A DNA stretch of 10,253 nucleotides, from positions 1 to 10,253 of the forward strand of contig JAHRWI010000334.1 in the NCBI GenBank assembly GCA_019090225.1. Reading direction: 5' to 3'. This document shows, one piece after another, positions 5,874 to 10,253 of this stretch (position 1 is its first letter; each line of letters starts with the position of its first letter). Source of the stretch: Porticoccaceae bacterium. GTDB taxonomy: Bacteria; Pseudomonadota; Gammaproteobacteria; Pseudomonadales; Porticoccaceae. Position numbers and translations under genes: made by a program. The notes below the pieces were generated by a model, which did not search any database, was not told the DNA's origin, and saw nothing but the letters and a program-made list of their open reading frames with translations.

Positions 5874-6725
5874 CTATTTTAAATTACCCATAATTCCCCG
5901 CACCGCCGCAGGAATGTCCGCAGGCAGGATCATAAACTTAGAATTCTCTGAGCCAGCCAGCTCCTTAACAGCACTAATATAGTTTTCCCCCAACAGGTAC
6001 ATTACCGGCAAGTCGTTTGCACCCACAGCGGCGGTGACTTTTTCTATCGCCTCTCTGGTGGCTTCGGCAATTACGATTTTTGCCTCAGCATCCCGGCGTG
6101 AGGCTTCGAGGCGGCCATCAGCCTGGAGAATTGCTGCAGACTTTTCACCATCGGCACGGGTAACTGTTGCCCGGCGCTCTCGCTCTGCCGCCGCCTGCTC
6201 TTCCATCGCCGCCTGCATGGTTCCGGAGGGGTTGATATCCTGGATCTCCACAGTTTTCAGGGTAATACCCCAGTCGGCGATATCATCCGATATCGACCCT
6301 TTCAATTTCAGTTTGATTTGATCCCGTGACGACAGTGCATCATCCAGTTTCATTTCACCGACAATTGAGCGTAATGAGGTTTGCACCAGCGTCCTGATAG
6401 CAACTTCATAGTCTTCAACACCGTAAACCGCTTTTTCAGGAGACAGAATATTGATGTAAGCCACTGCGTTAGCAACAATCACAACGTTGTCGAGGGTAAT
6501 CACTTCCTGGGAAGGAATATCCAGAACAATATCTTTGGTGGTCACTTTATAGGCCACGTTGTCCACATAGGGCACGATAAACTGCAGGCCAGGGGCCAGC
6601 GAACGATGATATTTACCCAGACGCTGGATGACCCACTTACTACCCTGAGGCACCTGCTTGACGCCACGATAGACGGTGACAACGGCAAGAGCCAGTAAGG
6701 CAAAAAATATAATTGATGGGTTCAT
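5874..6725 (-). CDS. qmcA: QmcA/stomatin-like SPFH-domain membrane protein
   Basis: Membrane-anchored SPFH (band 7) protein, 283 aa (E. coli QmcA is about 305). One N-terminal transmembrane segment (residues 3-20) precedes the SPFH domain (about 22-180), with GLQFIVPYVDNVAYKVTTKD and RSIVGEMKLDDALSSRD. A charged Ala/Glu/Arg-rich coiled coil follows (about 172-225, MQAAMEEQAAAERERRA), then a C-terminal oligomerisation part (PVMYLLGENYISAVKEL). Such proteins form large membrane rings and work with NfeD partners; here the partner gene lies just upstream on the same strand, 64 bp away. AAGGAG 9 nt before the ATG supports the start. The precise role (membrane microdomain or membrane protein quality control) is family knowledge, not visible here. 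Confidence 0.92.
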   Translation of the reverse strand: MNPSIIFFALLALAVVTVYRGVKQVPQGSKWVIQRLGKYHRSLAPGLQFIVPYVDNVAYKVTTKDIVLDIPSQEVITLDNVVIVANAVAYINILSPEKAVYGVEDYEVAIRTLVQTSLRSIVGEMKLDDALSSRDQIKLKLKGSISDDIADWGITLKTVEIQDINPSGTMQAAMEEQAAAERERRATVTRADGEKSAAILQADGRLEASRRDAEAKIVIAEATREAIEKVTAAVGANDLPVMYLLGENYISAVKELAGSENSKFMILPADIPAAVRGIMGNLK

Positions 6726-6768
6726 TGGTGGCTGCTCCTTTTAACTCGACGTTAATTTTAATGTTATT

Positions 6769-6794
6769 AATTGAAACTAAGAATTGAAATTAAG
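6769..6794. repeat. 13-bp tandem duplication spanning the nfeD stop codon
   Basis: AATTGAAACTAAG (6769-6781) is followed directly by AATTGAAATTAAG (6782-6794), 12 of 13 identical. The second copy contains the nfeD stop codon (6790-6792) and its final codon. The surrounding 64-bp gap to qmcA is strongly AT-rich. Confidence 0.75.
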
Positions 6795-7248
6795 TATTCA
6801 GTTTTTCAACTACAAGGGTATTACCAGAGAAATCCTTGATCGCAACTTTATCCCCCGCCGCTACCGAGCCTTCGCAAATAAACGGCCATTCATCCTCACT
6901 AAGCACTGGCAGATTAAAACGCACGACACCGCGACCGCCGTCTACCGGGGCTTTAATAACGTGCCCTCGCTCGCCTATGGCCGCATCTCTCGACACCCCG
7001 GCTTTGGTTTTATCAACCATTTTAGGTTTGAAATATTTAAACCAGATCAGCACAAATATTCCGGATGAAATAATCCAGACCAGGATTTCCGCCGACACCC
7101 CCATTTGCGGAAATGCCCAGGCAAGTAAGCCAACAATAATAGCGCCGAGGCCAAACCACATAGATATAAAGCTGGGCAGGAAAATCTCGATGATCACCAG
7201 GCCAATACCGCCTACTATCCACTGCCACCACAAAATTTCAAATTCCAT
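6790..7248 (-). CDS. nfeD: Short NfeD-family membrane protein, SPFH partner
   Basis: Small inner-membrane protein, 152 aa, of the short NfeD class (E. coli YbbJ/QmcB type, lacking the serine-protease domain of long NfeD). Hydrophobic segments occupy about residues 8-45 and 52-70 (WQWIVGGIGLVIIEIFLPSF, ILVWIISSGIFVLIWF). The C-terminal half is the soluble OB-fold domain, with GERGHVIKAPVDGGRGVVRF and GDKVAIKDFSGNTLVVEKL. Start chosen at ATG 7248 because AAGGAG (7257-7262) sits 8 nt upstream; the longer frame to 7269 adds seven residues that would overlap this site. It precedes the SPFH gene, the usual order, and the two proteins are expected to form a membrane complex. Confidence 0.92.
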   Translation of the reverse strand: MEFEILWWQWIVGGIGLVIIEIFLPSFISMWFGLGAIIVGLLAWAFPQMGVSAEILVWIISSGIFVLIWFKYFKPKMVDKTKAGVSRDAAIGERGHVIKAPVDGGRGVVRFNLPVLSEDEWPFICEGSVAAGDKVAIKDFSGNTLVVEKLNT

Positions 7249-7256
7249 ATATCGCG

Positions 7257-7281
7257 CTCCTTGAAGCACCTATTGAGGTGC
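7257..7281 (-). promoter_or_regulatory. nfeD ribosome binding site with a hairpin just upstream
   Basis: The Shine-Dalgarno AAGGAG (7262-7257) fixes the nfeD start at 7248. Three bases upstream of it, GCACCT (7281-7276 on the minus strand), a 4-nt loop and AGGTGC (7271-7266) form a perfect 6-bp hairpin in the leader. It may modulate ribosome access or be a chance stem. No clear promoter was found in the 77-bp gap to rimI. Confidence 0.5.
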
Positions 7282-7346
7282 CCATTCTACACGGTTTATC
7301 TCAACGTCCACTGACACTAACTTGAACCCTTGCACAGAATATACTT

Positions 7347-7874
7347 CTATGTATCTGGATATTCTCTGCTACTGTCAGGAAAATCATAGGTCATTAATAA
7401 GGCGTCTTCGCGACCGGTCTCACTGCGATAGTAGGCACGTCGCTCACCAACTTGCTTGAATCCTGAGCTAAGGTACAAACCTATGGCGGTGAAATTACTG
7501 GCCCGCACCTCCAAGTGTAGCTGAGTAGCCGAGCCACGAATACGTTCGAGGCAAAAACCCAACAGCCGGGAGCCGAGCCCCTCGCCCTGAAAACTTGATC
7601 GCACCCCAATATTTAATAATTCGGCCTGATCAAGTATTTGCTGATAGAACAGATAAGCGATAACCCGTTTACCTTTGAGCAAGACGTAAGTTTCATGGTC
7701 ATCAATACTGTCGCCAAACTGGCGGGCGCTCCAGGGGAAAGGCGTTATTTCAGATTCGATTTTTAGCAAGATAGGCAAGTCGTCTCGCACGGCTCGGCGC
7801 GTAGAAAACCCGCTGCCAAAGGCTTCAGCCGAGTCGCTTATAGTCGGGTTATTATCTATAGGTAGCTTTGCCAT
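7347..7874 (-). CDS. rimI: RimI-type protein alanine N-acetyltransferase
   Basis: Cytoplasmic GNAT acetyltransferase; RimI acetylates the N-terminal alanine of ribosomal protein S18 using acetyl-CoA. From ATG 7874 it is 175 aa, with about 23 residues before the conserved STRRAVRDDLPILLKIE start; E. coli RimI is 148 aa. Visible motifs: PFPW (45-48), the acetyl-CoA loop QGEGLG (96-101), EVRASNFTAIGLY (122-134), and the Tyr pair with GREDALLM near the C-terminus. A TTG at 7952 would give 201 aa overlapping holD by 31 bp; it has AAGGA only 3 nt upstream, while the ATG lacks a clear site, so the start is uncertain. The frame directly follows holD, as in E. coli (holD-rimI), and is likely cotranscribed. 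Confidence 0.9.
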   Translation of the reverse strand: MAKLPIDNNPTISDSAEAFGSGFSTRRAVRDDLPILLKIESEITPFPWSARQFGDSIDDHETYVLLKGKRVIAYLFYQQILDQAELLNIGVRSSFQGEGLGSRLLGFCLERIRGSATQLHLEVRASNFTAIGLYLSSGFKQVGERRAYYRSETGREDALLMTYDFPDSSREYPDT

Positions 7875-7921
7875 TTGATTAGACTGGATAGGATTGGGTT
7901 CAACTAGGCTAAACAGCTTGT

Positions 7922-8695
7922 TTATAAGACCAAAAACCGGATGACCGCCCAAACGTCCTTTTTATAAGCCGGTGTCGCAATCATCTCGCTGAGCGAATAC
8001 GTAAACAGGGCTTCAGCACCGCAGGCCAGCGGCAGACGTGACAGACTTTTCTCAGACGCTAGTTCAGCAGAAGTCAGACAGGAATGAACGTCCTCACCCA
8101 TGGCCAAGACCCAGGAAAAAGCCTGTTGTTCGTAGCGCCCCTGGATAAACATCGAGAGATGATCTTGCGCGGCTAACAAGCTTTTCTCTGGCCCTAATGG
8201 CCAATCGATAAACTCTGGCTGCATCAAGGTTGCTGGGCGGCGACCAATTGACTTAAGGATATTAGCTAATAGTTGTGAGCGCCGATTATCAGCACCCTGC
8301 CCAATCGGCCAGGAATCAAGCACCAGTAAATCTTCACTAGGCCGCCAACAGGCAAGGCGAAAGGCGGTCGTTTCTTCGGGAGTTGAATCCGTTTGGGTAG
8401 AATCCAGTACCGGCTTTACGCCAGTTTCAGCAGAGCTTACAACGCTTTGATCAACCACATCGGCCACTAAGTCCTTTAGTGACTGAGGTACGGCCGCAGT
8501 CTTTGGTTCTCGCTGAGTGGCGGTTTCCTGGTCGATACTTATGACTTTGCTTTTCTTCTCTATATCCTGTGCATGACCCAGTTCAGAATCGCCGAGTTCA
8601 GAATCGGCCGCTACTACAAGCTCCGGCGGAGACCATGGCCGGTACTGCACGATACCCAAGGTCGAGAGGTACCAATCGCGCAGCTCCGCATCCAT
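7922..8695 (-). CDS. holD: DNA polymerase III psi subunit, long pseudomonad-like form
   Basis: Probable psi subunit of the replicative clamp loader, linking DnaX to chi. It is 257 aa, nearly twice E. coli HolD (137 aa) and closer to the long, divergent psi described from Pseudomonas. The N-terminal peptide RDWYLSTLGIVQYRPW (residues 6-21) matches the E. coli RDWQLQQLGITQW segment that binds DnaX. Residues 28-110 are a low-complexity acidic/Ser/Thr linker, and 115-257 a folded domain (LLVLDSWP, FSWVLAMGEDVHSCL, KKDVWAVIRFLVL) corresponding to the chi-binding core. Position directly before rimI supports the call, as in E. coli. AAGGAG lies 7 nt before the ATG. It follows leuA by 27 bp with no terminator, so it is probably transcribed from the leuA side. 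Such genes are often annotated only as hypothetical. Confidence 0.75.
   Translation of the reverse strand: MDAELRDWYLSTLGIVQYRPWSPPELVVAADSELGDSELGHAQDIEKKSKVISIDQETATQREPKTAAVPQSLKDLVADVVDQSVVSSAETGVKPVLDSTQTDSTPEETTAFRLACWRPSEDLLVLDSWPIGQGADNRRSQLLANILKSIGRRPATLMQPEFIDWPLGPEKSLLAAQDHLSMFIQGRYEQQAFSWVLAMGEDVHSCLTSAELASEKSLSRLPLACGAEALFTYSLSEMIATPAYKKDVWAVIRFLVL
8581..8610. repeat. 15-bp in-frame tandem duplication in the holD linker
   Basis: GTTCAGAATC recurs at 8581-8590 and 8596-8605, in units 15 bp apart, producing the repeated peptide DSELGDSELG (residues 31-40). The repeat is in frame and falls in the low-complexity linker, so it should be tolerated. Confidence 0.8.
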
Positions 8696-8722
8696 CGTCT
8701 TACTCCTTACCAGCCTGACCTT

Positions 8723-10253
8723 TTATACACCGTCCAATTGGGGATGTAGCCGGTCTGGACTTTCCATAATATTGAGCGCATTGAGATAGGCTTTGGCACT
8801 GGCGACCAATATATCTGTGTCGGAACCCTGGCCATTAACAATGCGGCCTTCTTTCGCCAGACGCACAGTGACTTCACCCTGAGAATCTGTGCCCGTGGTA
8901 ATGGCATTCACCGAATAGAGCTTTAAGTCTGTATGACTTTGGGCAATTTTTTCGATGGCCTTGAACACCGCATCCACAGGACCATCACCCTCAGAAGAAA
9001 CTTCATGATCATTGCCATGACTGCGCAACACTAACGATGCGTGGGGCGCCCGACCTGTCTTGGACGTGACATCGAGCGTCACCAATCTGAAATTTTCCTC
9101 GGCCTCACCCATCTGAACTTCAGAAACCAGCGCCTGCAAATCTTCGTCGTAAATCTCACGCTTTTTATCAGCCAGTTCTTTAAAACGCAGGAAGGCCTCA
9201 TTCATCTCGGCCTTGGTTTCAAAGGGTATACCCAGTTCTTCAAGGCGTGCCGAAAACGCAGCGCGACCCGATAATTTACCCAATACCAGACGGTTGGTGT
9301 TCCAGCCCACATCCTGAGCGCGCATGATTTCGTAGGTCTCGCGGTATTTAAGTACGCCATCCTGATGGATACCCGACTCATGGGCAAAGGCATTAGCGCC
9401 AACGACAGCCTTATTCGGCTGCACCGGAAAGCCAGTAATGGTTGAGACCAAACGCGACACCGGGACAATTTGTTCGGTGTTAATACCGGTGTGTACCGGG
9501 TAAACATCACCCCGTGTGCGTATTGCCATTACGATTTCTTCCAGTGAGGCATTGCCAGCACGCTCACCTAAGCCATTAATGGTGCACTCCACCTGCCTGG
9601 CACCGTGCATCACCGCAGAAAGCGAGTTAGCGACTGCCAAACCTAAATCATTGTGACAATGCACTGAGAAAATAGCTTTGTCGGAATTCGGTACATTGGC
9701 GATAACGCGACCAATCATCTCGCCGTACTGTCCAGGTTCGCCATAACCCACGGTATCGGGAATATTAATGGTTCGCGCACCGGCATCAATCACCGCCTCA
9801 ATGACCCGACACATATAATCAAACTCTGTGCGGCTACCATCTTCGAGGGAAAACTCAACATCGTCAACAAAGTTCCTGGCGATTTTTACCGCACCAATAG
9901 ACTGCTCAAGCACCTCGTCCGCAGTCATCTGCAACTTGTATTCCATGTGGATGGGCGAAGTGGCAATAAAGGTGTGTATCCGCGGCGCAACCGCATTTTT
10001 CAGCGCTTCGGCGGCCCGCTCGATATCACCGTGAGTGGTGCGCGACAAACTACAGACGATGCAATCTTTGATGGTGTCGGCAATACTCTTCACCGCAGCG
10101 AAATCGCCTTCGCTGGAGATCGCAAAACCCGCCTCGATCACATCCACACCGAGCTTTTCCAGTGACTTGGCGATCCGGAGTTTTTCTTCTTTGGTCATTG
10201 CCGCGCCAGGGCTTTGTTCCCCATCGCGCAAGGTGGTATCAAATATAATTAAC
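8723..10253 (-). CDS. leuA: 2-isopropylmalate synthase (5' end outside window)
   Basis: First committed enzyme of leucine synthesis: condenses acetyl-CoA with 2-ketoisovalerate. The frame continues through the window edge: upstream of the TTG at 10231 it reads LIIFDTT in front of LRDGEQSPG, the conserved LeuA start region, so that TTG is an internal leucine and only about six residues are missing. 509 residues are visible (family about 515). Features: RDGEQSPG, VIEAGFAISS, metal-binding HCHNDLGLAVANS (around visible residues 198-210), INGLGERAGNASLEE, NAFAHESGIHQDG, and a C-terminal leucine-sensing regulatory domain from about residue 395 (LVTLDVTSKTG, DAVFKAIEKI, TDILVASAKAYLNALN). It appears intact. 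Its promoter and any leader attenuator would lie beyond 10253. holD follows after 27 bp. Confidence 0.97.
   Translation of the reverse strand, partial: LIIFDTTLRDGEQSPGAAMTKEEKLRIAKSLEKLGVDVIEAGFAISSEGDFAAVKSIADTIKDCIVCSLSRTTHGDIERAAEALKNAVAPRIHTFIATSPIHMEYKLQMTADEVLEQSIGAVKIARNFVDDVEFSLEDGSRTEFDYMCRVIEAVIDAGARTINIPDTVGYGEPGQYGEMIGRVIANVPNSDKAIFSVHCHNDLGLAVANSLSAVMHGARQVECTINGLGERAGNASLEEIVMAIRTRGDVYPVHTGINTEQIVPVSRLVSTITGFPVQPNKAVVGANAFAHESGIHQDGVLKYRETYEIMRAQDVGWNTNRLVLGKLSGRAAFSARLEELGIPFETKAEMNEAFLRFKELADKKREIYDEDLQALVSEVQMGEAEENFRLVTLDVTSKTGRAPHASLVLRSHGNDHEVSSEGDGPVDAVFKAIEKIAQSHTDLKLYSVNAITTGTDSQGEVTVRLAKEGRIVNGQGSDTDILVASAKAYLNALNIMESPDRLHPQLDGV

Noticed and set aside
8707..8907. Small minus-strand frame at the leuA 3' end
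   Set aside because: It overlaps the conserved LeuA regulatory domain in another frame.
9202..9510. 102-codon minus-strand frame inside leuA
   Set aside because: It is a +1 shadow of leuA with no recognisable domain.
1..10253. CRISPR array, tRNA, rRNA, toxin-antitoxin or phage-defence genes
   Set aside because: None of the repeats has CRISPR spacing, no cloverleaf or rRNA segment was recognised, and every long frame is accounted for by the genes listed.

Overview
This window looks like ordinary chromosome of a gammaproteobacterium, probably marine and Pseudomonas- or Cellvibrionales-like. The basis is gene content and protein similarity recalled from memory: homoserine dehydrogenase next to thrC, a RegB/RegA (RoxS/RoxR) redox two-component pair, a QmcA/NfeD membrane pair, and a leuA-holD-rimI run. 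No mobile element, CRISPR array, tRNA or rRNA was seen. The first 29 bases are not biological: they match the end of the Illumina Nextera read-1 adapter, including the 19-bp Tn5 mosaic end, so this is the untrimmed end of an assembled contig.

Left part (30-1635, minus strand): what appear to be the first codons of thrC are cut by the adapter. They are preceded by a stretch of about 13-bp imperfect tandem repeats and by hom, which starts at a TTG behind a good sigma-70 promoter. The hom promoter and the divergent outer-membrane receptor gene share a 155-bp control region. It holds two palindromes, one over the hom -10 box and one resembling RegA/PrrA/RegR binding sites.

Middle (1636-5773, plus strand): a TonB-dependent receptor of the OprC/NosA copper type, rich in methionine, is followed after 187 bp of repeats and inverted repeats by regB (quinone/redox-sensing histidine kinase) and regA (response regulator with a Fis-type HTH). 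Copper uptake and a redox regulator of respiration fit together functionally, and the candidate RegA-like site upstream of the receptor gives a testable link.

Right part (5874-10253, minus strand): leuA (5' end beyond the window), holD (clamp-loader psi subunit, the long pseudomonad-like form), rimI, a short NfeD protein and a QmcA-like SPFH protein all point the same way. leuA-holD-rimI are tightly spaced and probably cotranscribed. The NfeD/SPFH pair is separated from rimI by about 98 bp. The run ends at a strong intrinsic terminator whose stem and U-tract template lie inside the last codons of the convergent regA gene.

The best leads are the copper receptor that keeps three of the four expected copper ligands but has Gly in place of Cys, the RegA-like palindrome in front of it, the terminator embedded in the regA coding end, and repeated 13-15-bp tandem duplications at gene ends and in a protein linker. 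I see no clearly new multi-gene system.
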